From the NCBI GenBank assembly GCA_017614895.1, contig JAGAAZ010000070.1, forward strand, positions 1 through 60,709: DNA of 60,709 bases. The letters are read 5' to 3'. Origin of the DNA: Bacteroidaceae bacterium. GTDB taxonomy: Bacteria > Bacteroidota > Bacteroidia > Bacteroidales > Bacteroidaceae. The position numbers and the translations under genes were made by a program. Shown here one piece after another: positions 30,959 to 40,397 of the stretch. How positions within the stretch are numbered: the first letter of the stretch is position 1; every line of letters starts with the position of its first letter. The notes beneath the pieces were generated by a model. It had not been told where the DNA came from, did not search any database, and saw only the letters and a list, made by a program, of their open reading frames with translations.

Positions 30959-32032
30959 TTAATGTCCCAACCTTTTCATGTGGCACATCATCAAGTTCCC
31001 TTCCTCGTCTCTGAGGTGCATTCCCCCACCCTCGCAGTAACGGAACATCTTGCAGGAGGCACAATCGTCCTTCTTCATCCAGTCGCGATTTCGGTAGTTC
31101 TGGAAACCGTTTTCCCACACGTCCCAGAAGTTGTCCTTGTAGATGTTGCCCTGATAGTACTTGCCACGAATGCTGGTGCAAGCTGAGATGCTGCCATCAA
31201 TCAGGATGGATGCGATACTCAAACCTGCCTCACACCTATAGAGGTGGTCACGCACCTTGCCCTCATATTCTCCCACAAAACCCTCGCAGGCATAGCTTGC
31301 ATGAATCTTGCCCTCTTGACGACAAGCCACGATGAAGTCCATCAGTTCACGGAACTTCTCATCAGGAATTTGCAGGTCTGGATGCTGCTTGGCACGTCCT
31401 GCCGGGAAGATGGTGAAGAGTCGCCACTGACGCACACCAGCCTCGTAGAGCATCTCCTTCAATGCTGGCAGGTAGTTGATGTTGCGATTGTTCACACACG
31501 TCACCACATCCCAAATCACCTGTTTCTGACCAGCTAACAGACGGATGGCTCGCATGGCGTTCTTGAAACTGCTCTCATGCCCACGCATCCAGTTGTGGTC
31601 CTCCTCATTGCCATCAAGGCTCACAGCCATACTGCGCAAGCCCGAAGCACAAAGCCGCTTGAAACGCTCCTCTGTGAGCATCATGCCATTCGTCACCATA
31701 CCCCAAGGGTATTCACGCTTGTAGAGTTCCAAGCCAATGTCTTCAAGGTCTTTTCTAGCCAACGGCTCACCCCCAGAGAAGACAATCATCACCTCATGCG
31801 TATCGACATGAGGCGTCACCTGCTCGTCAATCACCTTGAGGAAATCTTCGGCAGGCATATCGGGCGCCAACGCCTCCGTTTTGCAGTCGCTGCCACAATG
31901 CTTGCAATGCAGGTTGCAACGTAGGGTGCATTCCCAAAAGAGCTGTCGCAGAGGATGCAGCAGCTTGTGATTCTTTCGGAGTTGACGGTCAAGTTCCAAT
32001 CCAGCCCGTTGTCTCAAAGAGAGCATCGCCAT
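30959..32032 (-). CDS. Radical SAM/SPASM enzyme of the rSAM/lipoprotein system
   Basis: This 357-residue enzyme has the radical SAM motif RCNLHCKHC (Cys39, Cys43, Cys46) for the 4Fe-4S/SAM site, SGGEPLARKD and a C-terminal SPASM domain with further cysteines (CEAG, CTSIRG, CASCKMFRYCEGGG). It matches my memory of the family described as rSAM/lipoprotein system enzymes in Bacteroidales, always next to a small lipoprotein, as here 4 bp upstream. The natural inference is that it modifies that lipoprotein; the chemistry is unknown. A longer start at 32077 would overlap the lipoprotein gene, so MAMLSLRQRAG at 32032 is used. Confidence 0.88.
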   Translation of the reverse strand: MAMLSLRQRAGLELDRQLRKNHKLLHPLRQLFWECTLRCNLHCKHCGSDCKTEALAPDMPAEDFLKVIDEQVTPHVDTHEVMIVFSGGEPLARKDLEDIGLELYKREYPWGMVTNGMMLTEERFKRLCASGLRSMAVSLDGNEEDHNWMRGHESSFKNAMRAIRLLAGQKQVIWDVVTCVNNRNINYLPALKEMLYEAGVRQWRLFTIFPAGRAKQHPDLQIPDEKFRELMDFIVACRQEGKIHASYACEGFVGEYEGKVRDHLYRCEAGLSIASILIDGSISACTSIRGKYYQGNIYKDNFWDVWENGFQNYRNRDWMKKDDCASCKMFRYCEGGGMHLRDEEGNLMMCHMKRLGH

Positions 32033-32036
32033 ACAA

Positions 32037-32315
32037 TCAATCTTGCTTGATTTCGATGTCCACACCTTCCTTGTCAATCACATTCAATCGCTGAAAAGGA
32101 GCAGGACTCACACTATACATCGCCTTGAATTCTGGCTCACGAGGTTTTTTCACAGAATCAATGGAATCCGTCCCTGTCGAATCAGGATTCCACTTAGGGT
32201 CAGGCACCCCATACATGCAGGGCTGGAACCAGCAAGATGACAAGCCCAACAATGCTATCGCAGACGACAACAGACGGCTTGTCCACACCAGCCATTTATT
32301 CTTCAATTTCTTCAT
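32037..32315 (-). CDS. Small lipoprotein, rSAM/lipoprotein system
   Basis: This 92-residue protein has a lipoprotein signal (SSAIALLGLSSC, Cys28). Just after the lipid site comes WFQPCMYGVPDPKW, with a second Cys (Cys33) and a Tyr-Gly-x-Pro typical of the partner lipoproteins of this radical SAM family. The rest is polar (DSTGTDSIDSVKKP) with the end VIDKEGVDIEIKQD. The ATG at 32315 is chosen over one at 32321. It is a likely substrate of the next gene's enzyme (inference from pairing). Confidence 0.78.
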   Translation of the reverse strand: MKKLKNKWLVWTSRLLSSAIALLGLSSCWFQPCMYGVPDPKWNPDSTGTDSIDSVKKPREPEFKAMYSVSPAPFQRLNVIDKEGVDIEIKQD

Positions 32316-32330
32316 GAGCATTTCCGTTCT

Positions 32331-33269
32331 TTATTCCATCCCTAAAAGCTCCTTCACTTCAGGAGTCAGATAAGGTTTGATTTTGTCGTAGGGGATGATT
32401 GCCCGTGGCATACCCAATGCGTAAGGACCGACCTCGTAGGCGCCATAGTCGAATGCCACACCCTCCTTCACCAGCGAAGGATCACATCCTGGGAAGTCTA
32501 TCTCTTCAGGTGCATTCAACATATCATCGCTACCATATTCATCCTGCAATTGTGCAACAATCATCTTCAGCACAGCCTTTCGACCAGCCTTCGTGATGAT
32601 GTCGTCAAACGAGAGGACACGCAGGTTCTTCAAGTCGAATGTTTTGCCAAAGCCCCAAGGCATACCGTGAGCTGCCCCTGCATAGTATTCATAGCCAGAA
32701 TCCCACACGGTGAGCAGGTTAGGTGTTTGCCAGGACACTTCTATCGAGGATTCGAGCTCGTTACCTGACTCAAACGGCATCTCCGTCATCTCCTCAGGAT
32801 CATCACCATTGTAGGAACCACTCAGGAAAGAGGTTGCATGTGCCTTCATCGCTGAAAGCACATCAGTCACACCTTGTTTCTTCAACTTGGCATACATCGC
32901 CGCCACCTTCTCAGCCGTCACGAGTTTCTCATCCTCTTCATTAGGATTCGCATCGATGGTCATCCACTGGTTGATGAACGCCACCACTTCGGGTTTGCCA
33001 GCCACCACCTTGATGGTCGATGCCTGATAGGTGTCCATCACCGTCTTGACCTCATAAGGTGCAGGTTCTTCGTCGCTGCTGTAATCGACGATTTTCACCT
33101 TGTATTTGGAAGTATCCTGATACGCCACATATTCATACACCAACGTGTCTGACACAGGCACAGCTGCCACTGAATCCTCAGCAGCAGCTTCCTGTGCAGT
33201 AGCGTTTTTGTTTCCAGTGCAAGCCATCAGCAACAGCAGCGCACCAGCAGTCCATGTCAATGCTTTCAT
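32331..33269 (-). CDS. DUF3298 (RsiV-like) lipoprotein
   Basis: This 312-residue lipoprotein (MKALTWTAGALLLLMAC, Cys17) has a PdaC/DUF4163-like middle and a DUF3298 C-terminus (YEYYAGAAHGMPWGFGKTFDLKNLRVLSFDDI; ALGMPRAIIPYDKIKPYLTPE). DUF3298 occurs in RsiV, which binds lysozyme, and in many secreted proteins; ligand binding here is not established. An upstream in-frame start overlaps rmlA and was rejected. It lies 15 bp before the small lipoprotein gene in the same operon. Confidence 0.85.
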   Translation of the reverse strand: MKALTWTAGALLLLMACTGNKNATAQEAAAEDSVAAVPVSDTLVYEYVAYQDTSKYKVKIVDYSSDEEPAPYEVKTVMDTYQASTIKVVAGKPEVVAFINQWMTIDANPNEEDEKLVTAEKVAAMYAKLKKQGVTDVLSAMKAHATSFLSGSYNGDDPEEMTEMPFESGNELESSIEVSWQTPNLLTVWDSGYEYYAGAAHGMPWGFGKTFDLKNLRVLSFDDIITKAGRKAVLKMIVAQLQDEYGSDDMLNAPEEIDFPGCDPSLVKEGVAFDYGAYEVGPYALGMPRAIIPYDKIKPYLTPEVKELLGME

Positions 33270-33291
33270 CTTATCAATTGTCAATGGTACA

Positions 33292-34185
33292 TCACTTGGC
33301 TTCACCAAAGTAATTGGTGTCAGCCAGTTTCAGCAGGTATTGCCCATACTGGTTCTTGATCATCGGCTGAGCCAGTTCACGCAGCTTTTCTGTCGTAATC
33401 CAACCCTGACGATAGGCGATGCCTTCCAAGCAGGCAATCTTCAAACCCGTACGCTTCTCCAGCACTTCGATGAAGGTCGAAGCCTCAGAGAGCGAATCGT
33501 GCGTACCCGTATCGAGCCATGCAAAACCACGCCCCAAGAGCTGCACCTTCAGGTTCTTCTCGTTGAGGAACTCCTGATTTACCGTGGTTATTTCCAACTC
33601 CCCACGAGGTGAGGGCTTGATGTGCTTCGCCACTTCCACCACCTTGTTGGGATAGAAGTAGAGACCCACCACAGCATAGTTGCTCTTGGGCTCCTTGGGC
33701 TTCTCTTCGATGGAGAGGCAGTTGCCTTCCTTATCGAACTCAGCCACACCATAGCGCTCTGGGTCTTGCACCCAATAGCCGAACACGCTCGCCTTGCCCA
33801 TTTGGGCATTCTCCACACATTCCTTCAACATGCCCGAGAAGCCACGACCGTGGAAGATGTTGTCGCCCAACACGAGGCACACATCATCCTTGCCCACAAA
33901 CTTCTCACCAATGATGAAAGCCTGTGCCAAACCATCAGGTGAAGGCTGTTCAGCATATTCGAAGTGTACCCCATAATCGCTGCCATCACCCAAAAGGCGC
34001 TTGAATCCAGGCAGGTCATACGGTGTGGAGATAATCAAGATCTCCCTGATGCCAGCCAGCATCAATACCGAGATGGGGTAATACACCATCGGTTTGTCAA
34101 AGATCGGGATGAGCTGCTTGCTCACTCCCTTGGTGATCGGATACAATCTTGTACCCGATCCACCAGCGAGCACTATTCCTTTCAT
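33292..34185 (-). CDS. rmlA: Glucose-1-phosphate thymidylyltransferase
   Basis: This 297-residue enzyme makes dTDP-glucose, the first step toward dTDP-rhamnose and related sugars. [16 protein letters not shown] is the nucleotide-binding loop; [16 protein letters not shown] and [20 protein letters not shown] are family signatures. The length is standard. rmlB, rmlC and rmlD are not in the window. It is 11 bp after a second nucleotidyltransferase gene. Confidence 0.95.
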   Translation of the reverse strand: MKGIVLAGGSGTRLYPITKGVSKQLIPIFDKPMVYYPISVLMLAGIREILIISTPYDLPGFKRLLGDGSDYGVHFEYAEQPSPDGLAQAFIIGEKFVGKDDVCLVLGDNIFHGRGFSGMLKECVENAQMGKASVFGYWVQDPERYGVAEFDKEGNCLSIEEKPKEPKSNYAVVGLYFYPNKVVEVAKHIKPSPRGELEITTVNQEFLNEKNLKVQLLGRGFAWLDTGTHDSLSEASTFIEVLEKRTGLKIACLEGIAYRQGWITTEKLRELAQPMIKNQYGQYLLKLADTNYFGEAK

Positions 34186-34196
34186 TTGTTATTATT

Positions 34197-35117
34197 TCAA
34201 AAGAGCTTGTTTGGATATACACCGTCAGCCACCAGCTTCGCGATGCGCTCCACAGTAGCCTCACGGTCAGCAGCATAGGTCACGCCAAACCAAACTGAGG
34301 TAGTGTCGAGCACCTCTACGGTAGCTGTGCCATCATTGATGAGCTTGTTCACCATCAGAGGGATGAAGAACTCAGCCTTCAGGTTTTCCATGTTCTTGGG
34401 ATCAGACAGGAACTCCTTGAAGTATGCCTCAGAGTACTCGAAGTAGTCAGGCGTGAAGCCCCACATGTTCATGCTCACAGGCACATTCTCGTCCAATGGA
34501 ATCCACTCACCCTGCTCGTCCTTGTAGCAGATGGCATTGCCCTTGTCTGCCTGACGCAGGATTTCAGTACGTTCCACCACATCCACGAGGTGACGGTTGT
34601 CGTCGTACATGCACACACCACGAGCCACAGAACCGTTCTCAGAGAGGGTGTTGCAACAACGGAAGCCCACCATCGCATACTTGTTCTTCGCACCTGCAGG
34701 CAGGTTCGTCAGATACTTTCCGATAGACATGAAAGCATCGCGACCATAGAAGTCATCGCAGTTGATGACGCAGAATGGCTCCTTGATCACATCCTTACCC
34801 ATCAGCACAGCGTGGTTTGTGCCCCAAGGCTTGACACGTCCTTCTGGACACTTAAAGCCTTCTGGCAGGCTGTCAATACCCTGAAAGCACAGTTCGCAAG
34901 GGATCACACCCTCGTACTTAGACAGAATCTGAGTACGGAACTGCTCTTCAAAATCCTTACGAATCACCCATACGATCTTGCCAAATCCAGCCTGGATAGC
35001 ATCGTAGATGGAGTAATCCATAATTGTTTCACCGTTTGGTCCAAGACCATCCAACTGCTTCAAGCCACCATAGCGGCTTCCCATTCCTGCAGCAAGGAGA
35101 AAAAGTGTAGGTTTCAT
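34197..35117 (-). CDS. NTP_transferase-fold nucleotidyltransferase
   Basis: This 306-residue protein has the sugar-nucleotidyltransferase start LFLLAAGMGSRYGGLKQLDGLGPNGETIMDYSI and CVINCDDFYGRDAF for metal binding. It resembles a Bacteroidota family annotated only as nucleotidyltransferase, distinct from GalU and RmlA; the sugar and nucleotide are unknown. It sits between ilvE (24 bp) and rmlA (11 bp) and is clearly part of that operon. Confidence 0.85.
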   Translation of the reverse strand: MKPTLFLLAAGMGSRYGGLKQLDGLGPNGETIMDYSIYDAIQAGFGKIVWVIRKDFEEQFRTQILSKYEGVIPCELCFQGIDSLPEGFKCPEGRVKPWGTNHAVLMGKDVIKEPFCVINCDDFYGRDAFMSIGKYLTNLPAGAKNKYAMVGFRCCNTLSENGSVARGVCMYDDNRHLVDVVERTEILRQADKGNAICYKDEQGEWIPLDENVPVSMNMWGFTPDYFEYSEAYFKEFLSDPKNMENLKAEFFIPLMVNKLINDGTATVEVLDTTSVWFGVTYAADREATVERIAKLVADGVYPNKLF

Positions 35118-35141
35118 AGTTTTTTGTTAATTAGTCTGTTT

Positions 35142-36164
35142 TTATTCAATCACCACACGTGTCCATCCGTGAATGTCTGGCTCTGTGCCATACTGGATGC
35201 CACGCAGTTTGTTGTACAATTTCTCTGAGATAGGACCTGGCTTGCCATTCTTCGAAATCTGGAAAGACTTCTTCTCCTCCAAATCGTCAATCTTGCCGAT
35301 AGGAGAAATCACAGCAGCCGTACCACAAGCACCAGCCTCCTCGAAGGTTGCCAGCTCATCCTCTGGAATCTGACGGCGCTCCACCTTCAAACCGAGGTCT
35401 TCTGCCAACTGCATCAGGCTCTTGTTGGTGATGGATGGGAGGATAGAGGTTGACTTAGGTGTCACGTAGGTGTTGTTCTTGATACCAAAGAAGTTGGCAG
35501 CACCACACTCGTCCATATATTTCTTTTCCTTCGCGTCGAGGTAGAACTCGCAAGCATAACCGAGGTCGTGCGCCATCTTGTTAGCACGCAGCGATGCAGC
35601 GTAGTTACCACCCACCTTGTAGATACCTGTTCCAAGTGGAGCAGAACGGTCATACTCACGGATGATCACGTAGTCATTGCAAGAGAAGCCACCCTTGAAG
35701 TAAGGACCTACTGGTGTCACGAAAATCATGAACAGATATTCCTCAGAAGGATGCACACCTACCTGCGCACTTGTACCGATGAGCAATGGACGGATATAGA
35801 GTGTTGCACCCGTCTCGTATGGAGGGATGAAACGCTCGTTCAGGCGTACCACCTTGTCCACCATCTCATTGAACTTCTCCGTAGGCAGTTCTGGCATCAG
35901 AATACCACGGCAAGTGCTCTGCAGACGAGCTGCGTTCTCATCCGAACGGAACACACGCACCTTACCGTCAGGGCAACGATATGCCTTCAAACCCTCGAAT
36001 GCCTCCTGTCCGTAGTGCAGACAAGTAGCAGCCATGTGGAGAGGGATCGTCTCCTCTGAACACACTTCAATTTCACCCCATTTTCCGTCACGATAGTAAC
36101 AACGTACATTGTAATCTGTCTTACGATAGCCAAAGCCAAGGCTCGACCAATCCAAATTTTCCAT
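35142..36164 (-). CDS. ilvE: Branched-chain amino acid aminotransferase
   Basis: This 340-residue PLP enzyme interconverts Leu, Ile and Val with their keto acids. It is of the longer group-2 type: start WSSLGFGYRKTDYNVRCYYRDGKWG, GQEAFEGLKAYR, LGTGIYKVGGNYAASL (PLP Lys region) and FEEAGACGTAAVISPIG. It is the first gene of a six-gene leftward operon that ends with the radical SAM gene, an unusual position for an amino acid biosynthesis gene. Confidence 0.95.
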   Translation of the reverse strand: MENLDWSSLGFGYRKTDYNVRCYYRDGKWGEIEVCSEETIPLHMAATCLHYGQEAFEGLKAYRCPDGKVRVFRSDENAARLQSTCRGILMPELPTEKFNEMVDKVVRLNERFIPPYETGATLYIRPLLIGTSAQVGVHPSEEYLFMIFVTPVGPYFKGGFSCNDYVIIREYDRSAPLGTGIYKVGGNYAASLRANKMAHDLGYACEFYLDAKEKKYMDECGAANFFGIKNNTYVTPKSTSILPSITNKSLMQLAEDLGLKVERRQIPEDELATFEEAGACGTAAVISPIGKIDDLEEKKSFQISKNGKPGPISEKLYNKLRGIQYGTEPDIHGWTRVVIE

Positions 36165-36205
36165 ATATTTCTATTTTTTTATTTGTTAATTGTCAATACA
36201 AGTTG

Positions 36206-36236
36206 CAAAGTTAGTGTAAATCATGCACACCACAAA
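36206..36236 (-). promoter_or_regulatory. Promoter of the ilvE-to-rSAM operon
   Basis: Minus-strand TTTG (36233-36236), a 19-nt spacer and TAACTTTG (36206-36213). Confidence 0.85.
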
Positions 36237-36278
36237 ATAATTTGTGCTTTTTCTTTCTTTTCTAAAAGAAGACCCACA

Positions 36279-38549
36279 TCATTTTTCCATATCTGCTATG
36301 ACCAATTTGATTTCGGCATAGGTGTAATCACCAGGCAGCAAGTTCTTCACGTCACTCAACGAATAGGCCTTGTTAAACGACTTGATGATGCCACGAATGA
36401 TTTTTTGATGTTGGGTGCTCACCACTTCACCCACCTCCAACTCGCCCGTCTTCACGAACTGGGCAAGGTGATTCTCCACGGTCCCGACCGTCAGCGACCT
36501 CTCTGCAGCAATCTCCTTGATGGTCTTGCCCTCACGGAACATCTTAAAGGTCAATCCCTTCGTGTCCACCTTCTCTTTCTTGGGCTTCTCCTCCTTCACC
36601 TTCTTCTTTCTCACCTTCACCTCTTTCTCGTCAATCTCCACCTCGTCCAGCACAGCCTTTGCCTTCGCACCAAGGAAGTCGCGAATGGAGAACCCTTTGT
36701 CTTTCAGTCGTGCAAAGATGCCCACTTTCAGTTTATAGGACAGCATAAAGGCATCGAGGGCATTGTTGTATTGCTTGGTGACCTGCTTGTTGTTGATGAC
36801 CACTTTCGTACGCGCCACCACAGGGTCGAGCAGTTCGTGCAGTTTGGTGTCGAAATACCCCATTGCTGCCTTCAATCGTTCTTGCAGCTTTTCGTCCTGC
36901 GCAAACGAAAGTCCGCTTTGCTGCATCAATGCGCCATACTGCCGTTGGAACTTCTGCGACACTTCCACCACTTCTGCCTGCATCTTTGGCAACACCGTCT
37001 GCAACACTTCCAACAAAGCTGGAGCTGAAGCATACAGATGTTCGTTCACCACCCGCATCAGATATTCCGTGTCCTTCTTCAGGAGCAGAAAGTCAAAGAG
37101 TTCGTTCAGCAACGAGAAATAGTACTCATACATCATCTGGGGCAACTTTCCTTCTGTCTGCTGAGCCTCAATCAGTTCACGGTCAATATAAGCAGTGACG
37201 GACGCATCTGTAATCACCGACCCTGCCGACAACGGACGTGCCAGCACCATTCCTTCGAGGGTGCGACAACGGCTCAGCGCCACATACACCTGCCCATGCG
37301 TGAACGAATCCGTGATGTCCAACACAGCATGGTCGAACGTCAAACCCTGACTCTTGTGTACGGTGATGGCCCAAGCCAAACGCAACGGGTACTGTCTGAA
37401 CGTGCCATCCACCTCCTCACGTATCTCCTTCGTCTCCTCGTCTATCACATACTTCATGTTCTCCCACGTCAACTGGGGCACGTAAATTATTCGGTCATCC
37501 TCCTTGCAATGCACCACAATCAGCCTTTCGTCCGTTTCACGATCCCAAGTGAAGCCCTTCACCACACCAATCTTGCCGTTGTAATATTCCTTCTCTGGCG
37601 TGGGATCATTCTTGATGAACATCACCTGTGCGCCTTCCTTCACAATCAGGCGTTCGTCAGCAGGATAGCTGCTTTCAGGGAAGTTCTTATGTATCTCTGC
37701 CACAAACTCCACCTCCTTCGAGGGCAATGCTGCCAATTGCTTTTCGTTATACGTCTGCGCCATCTTGTTGTGTGTGGTCAACCGAATCCAACCTTCCTCC
37801 TTCGAAGGTTCAAAGTCGGGCACATACCTGGCATTCAAGGCATTCATCGTGGCCGAATCTACCTGATGATTGCGAATCTTCCCCAGAATATCAATGAACG
37901 CTGCGTCCTGCTGTCGGTAGATGTGTTTCAGCTCAATCGTCACATACTGTACTTGCTGCAAAGCCTTGCTACCAAAGAAATAAGGGGTTGTGTAGTAGGG
38001 CGACAGTAACTGCCACTCTTTCTCTTGCGCCACAGGTGCCAACTGCTGCAAGTCACCAATGAGCAACAACTGCACCCCACCAAACGGCTTGTTCTTGTCG
38101 CGATACTTACGAAGTTCCTGATCCACAGCATCCAACACATCACAACGCACCATCGAAATCTCGTCAATCACCAGTAAATCGAGTGTCCTGATCAACCCCT
38201 TCTTCTCCTTGCTCATCTTGTTGTAGGTTCCTCTGTCCTTGAACATCATCCCAGGCACAATCGGACCAAAGGGCAACTGGAAGAATGAGTGGATGGTCTG
38301 CCCCTGCGCATTGATGGCAGCCACACCCGTTGGCGCCAACACCACCATCCGCTTGGGTGTCCGTTCGCGAAGTGTTCGCAGAAACGTCGTCTTGCCCGTT
38401 CCTGCCTTACCTGTCAAGAACACCGACACGTTCGTGCTTGTCACAAAACGCCACGCCACATTCATCTCGTGGTTATGCACCCCGTCACTTTCTGCCACCT
38501 GCGACGAAAACACATCTTCCTGTCCTGCTATGTCTCTATAGTCCATCAT
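36279..38549 (-). CDS. PIF1/RecD-like DNA helicase with C-terminal helix-turn-helix domain
   Basis: This 756-residue SF1B helicase has Walker A GKAGTGKTT, Walker B IDEISMV, Q-rich motif GDLQQLAPV, motif V LAWAITVHKSQGLTFD and motif VI QVYVALSRCRTLEGM. After the helicase core, a lysine-rich linker (KVRKKKVKEEKPKKEK) leads to a helix-turn-helix domain (TFKMFREGKTIKEIAAERSLTVGTVENHL) like those in RecQ/helicase C-termini. PIF1 relatives unwind DNA in replication and recombination. The start MMDYRDIAGQED at 38549 is chosen; an earlier in-frame start at 38600 adds an unconserved-looking leader. It is divergent from the gene at 38705. Confidence 0.9.
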   Translation of the reverse strand: MMDYRDIAGQEDVFSSQVAESDGVHNHEMNVAWRFVTSTNVSVFLTGKAGTGKTTFLRTLRERTPKRMVVLAPTGVAAINAQGQTIHSFFQLPFGPIVPGMMFKDRGTYNKMSKEKKGLIRTLDLLVIDEISMVRCDVLDAVDQELRKYRDKNKPFGGVQLLLIGDLQQLAPVAQEKEWQLLSPYYTTPYFFGSKALQQVQYVTIELKHIYRQQDAAFIDILGKIRNHQVDSATMNALNARYVPDFEPSKEEGWIRLTTHNKMAQTYNEKQLAALPSKEVEFVAEIHKNFPESSYPADERLIVKEGAQVMFIKNDPTPEKEYYNGKIGVVKGFTWDRETDERLIVVHCKEDDRIIYVPQLTWENMKYVIDEETKEIREEVDGTFRQYPLRLAWAITVHKSQGLTFDHAVLDITDSFTHGQVYVALSRCRTLEGMVLARPLSAGSVITDASVTAYIDRELIEAQQTEGKLPQMMYEYYFSLLNELFDFLLLKKDTEYLMRVVNEHLYASAPALLEVLQTVLPKMQAEVVEVSQKFQRQYGALMQQSGLSFAQDEKLQERLKAAMGYFDTKLHELLDPVVARTKVVINNKQVTKQYNNALDAFMLSYKLKVGIFARLKDKGFSIRDFLGAKAKAVLDEVEIDEKEVKVRKKKVKEEKPKKEKVDTKGLTFKMFREGKTIKEIAAERSLTVGTVENHLAQFVKTGELEVGEVVSTQHQKIIRGIIKSFNKAYSLSDVKNLLPGDYTYAEIKLVIADMEK

Positions 38550-38594
38550 ACGCTTTTCTTTTTTGCAAAGTAAATCATTTTTCCCCACGTATGC

Positions 38595-38606
38595 AAGCAA
38601 TTGCTT
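38595..38606. promoter_or_regulatory. 12-bp palindrome between helicase and Gly/Phe-rich protein genes
   Basis: AAGCAATTGCTT is a perfect palindrome 46 bp from the helicase start and 99 bp from the rightward gene. No good -33/-7 pair is visible nearby. It could be an operator, but short palindromes also arise by chance. Confidence 0.35.
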
Positions 38607-38704
38607 AATTTATCATAAAATGCTGGACCATATTTAATCTTTTTCCTGACACAACACATCCAACAAGCAATTCAACTCAATCGCTCAATACATTTATTTA
38701 TTAT

Positions 38705-40354
38705 ATGAAGCAGATACTTATATGGGCACTTGCCCTCATGATGGGTAGTGCAGCTTATGCAGAAGACATCACCATCCATTACAACGGTTCCACAGCCAAA
38801 GTGGACCAAAAGGCAAAAGACAGCGTAACGGTCACCGTGAATGGTGCGAACGTGAACGTTGACAGCAAATACACCAGCCACAAACTCACCGTCCTTCTGA
38901 CGGGTAAGAGCGACGACGGACAGCTCGTTCTCAAGACTGCCGGCAAGGCGAAGGTGACGCTCAGCAAGCTGAACCTGACCAGTCAGGAAGGTGCACCTAT
39001 CGACTTGAAGAACAAGAAGAAGGTGGAGATTGCAGTAGCCAACGGTACTGAGAACACACTCACCATCACGGCTTGCAACGACACAGCCAACCACAAGGCA
39101 GCCACCATTTGGGCAAAAGATAAGCTTCTTCTGTCCGGCAAGGGCACCCTCAACATCATCGCTACAGGTGATGGTTGTCGAGGTATCAAGACGAAAGACG
39201 ACATCACCATCGAAGATATCACCCTCAACGTCACCACATCTGGTAATCACTTGGGTGAGAAAGCTTTCGGATTTGGTGGCTTCGGAGGAGGCGAAATGCC
39301 TGACTTCGGCAACTTCCAAATGCCTGAAGGAGGATTCCAAATGCCAGAAGGTGGTTTTCCCGGCTTTGAGCAAAACGACAGCACTCGTCGTGGAGGATTT
39401 GGAGGAGGTTTCCCTGGTGGTGGATTCCCCAACTTTGGAGGTGGATTTCCTGGCTTTGAACGTAACGACAGCACCCAACGTGGTGGATTCGGTGGTGGAT
39501 TCCCAGCTTTTGGTGGTGGCTTTCCCAACTTTGGAGAGGGAGGAATGCCTGACTTCGGAGGCTTTGGAGGAGGCTTTGGTGGCTTCGGAGGTTCCAATGA
39601 GGAAGGTGAAGAAGATGAAGAAGGTGGAGGTATGGGCTTCGGAGGCAAGCGCAAGTATGTCGCTTCCACCAAAGGTATCGCATCGAAAGGTAAAATCACC
39701 ATCAATAGCGGCAATGTGACCGTCAAGACCTCCACTGCTGGAGCTGAAGGCATCGAAGGTAAAGAAGGAGTGGTCATCAATGGGGGCACTGTGGATGTGT
39801 TGAGTCCTGATGATGCCATCAATGCCAATGCCTGCATCGAGTTCAACGGTGGTACTGTCATCGCACGAAGCAGAGGAAATGATGCCGTCGATTCCAATCC
39901 GCAAGGTGGTTTCTTCATGCCCTTCGGAGGCAATAACAACCAAGAAGACTCCGACCCAGCCATCATCATCAGAGGTGGTACCGTCTATGCGTGGAGTCAG
40001 GCAGGTTCACCAGAAGAAGGTCTTGACTGCGACTTTGCAGCCCTTGCAGTCGAGGGCGGTACAGTCTTCTCTACAGGAGGAGGCATGGGTGAAATGCCTT
40101 CTGTACCCACCAACGCAAGTGCCAAGCAAGCCACAGCCCTACTCATTGGCATCAACATCGTAAAGGAAGAACCCATCTACCTCTACGACAGCAACAATAA
40201 ACTCCTCGAAACCTTCACCATTCCCTTCTCTCTCCGACGCAGTGCCAGCCTCGTCACCACGCCAGCTTTCAAGGTCGGCAACACCTACACCGTCAAGACC
40301 AAGGGATACGAGAAGACCTTCACCCTCAACGAAAACTTCACAGCTGTGAGGTAA
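38705..40354 (+). CDS. Secreted Cthe_2159-type beta-helix protein with Gly/Phe-rich insert
   Basis: This 549-residue protein has a signal peptide (ALMMGSAAYA). Two halves of a parallel beta-helix are visible: KLLLSGKGTLNIIATGDGCRGIKTKDDITIEDITL and ITINSGNVTVKTSTAGAEGIEGKEGVVINGGTV ... DDAINANACIEFNGGTV. This is the carbohydrate-binding domain family of Clostridium Cthe_2159, which binds calcium and pectic or cellulosic glycans. Between them (about 187-315) lies a low-complexity insert of GGF, FGGG, GGFPNFG and MPDFG units, broken by two NDSTxRGG motifs. A C-terminal strand segment ends in KTFTLNENFTAVR. It is followed by a strong terminator. Confidence 0.82.
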   Translation: MKQILIWALALMMGSAAYAEDITIHYNGSTAKVDQKAKDSVTVTVNGANVNVDSKYTSHKLTVLLTGKSDDGQLVLKTAGKAKVTLSKLNLTSQEGAPIDLKNKKKVEIAVANGTENTLTITACNDTANHKAATIWAKDKLLLSGKGTLNIIATGDGCRGIKTKDDITIEDITLNVTTSGNHLGEKAFGFGGFGGGEMPDFGNFQMPEGGFQMPEGGFPGFEQNDSTRRGGFGGGFPGGGFPNFGGGFPGFERNDSTQRGGFGGGFPAFGGGFPNFGEGGMPDFGGFGGGFGGFGGSNEEGEEDEEGGGMGFGGKRKYVASTKGIASKGKITINSGNVTVKTSTAGAEGIEGKEGVVINGGTVDVLSPDDAINANACIEFNGGTVIARSRGNDAVDSNPQGGFFMPFGGNNNQEDSDPAIIIRGGTVYAWSQAGSPEEGLDCDFAALAVEGGTVFSTGGGMGEMPSVPTNASAKQATALLIGINIVKEEPIYLYDSNNKLLETFTIPFSLRRSASLVTTPAFKVGNTYTVKTKGYEKTFTLNENFTAVR

Positions 40355-40397
40355 TGCGCACAGGTATAGCTGTGTGAAACCAACATAAACTATATAC

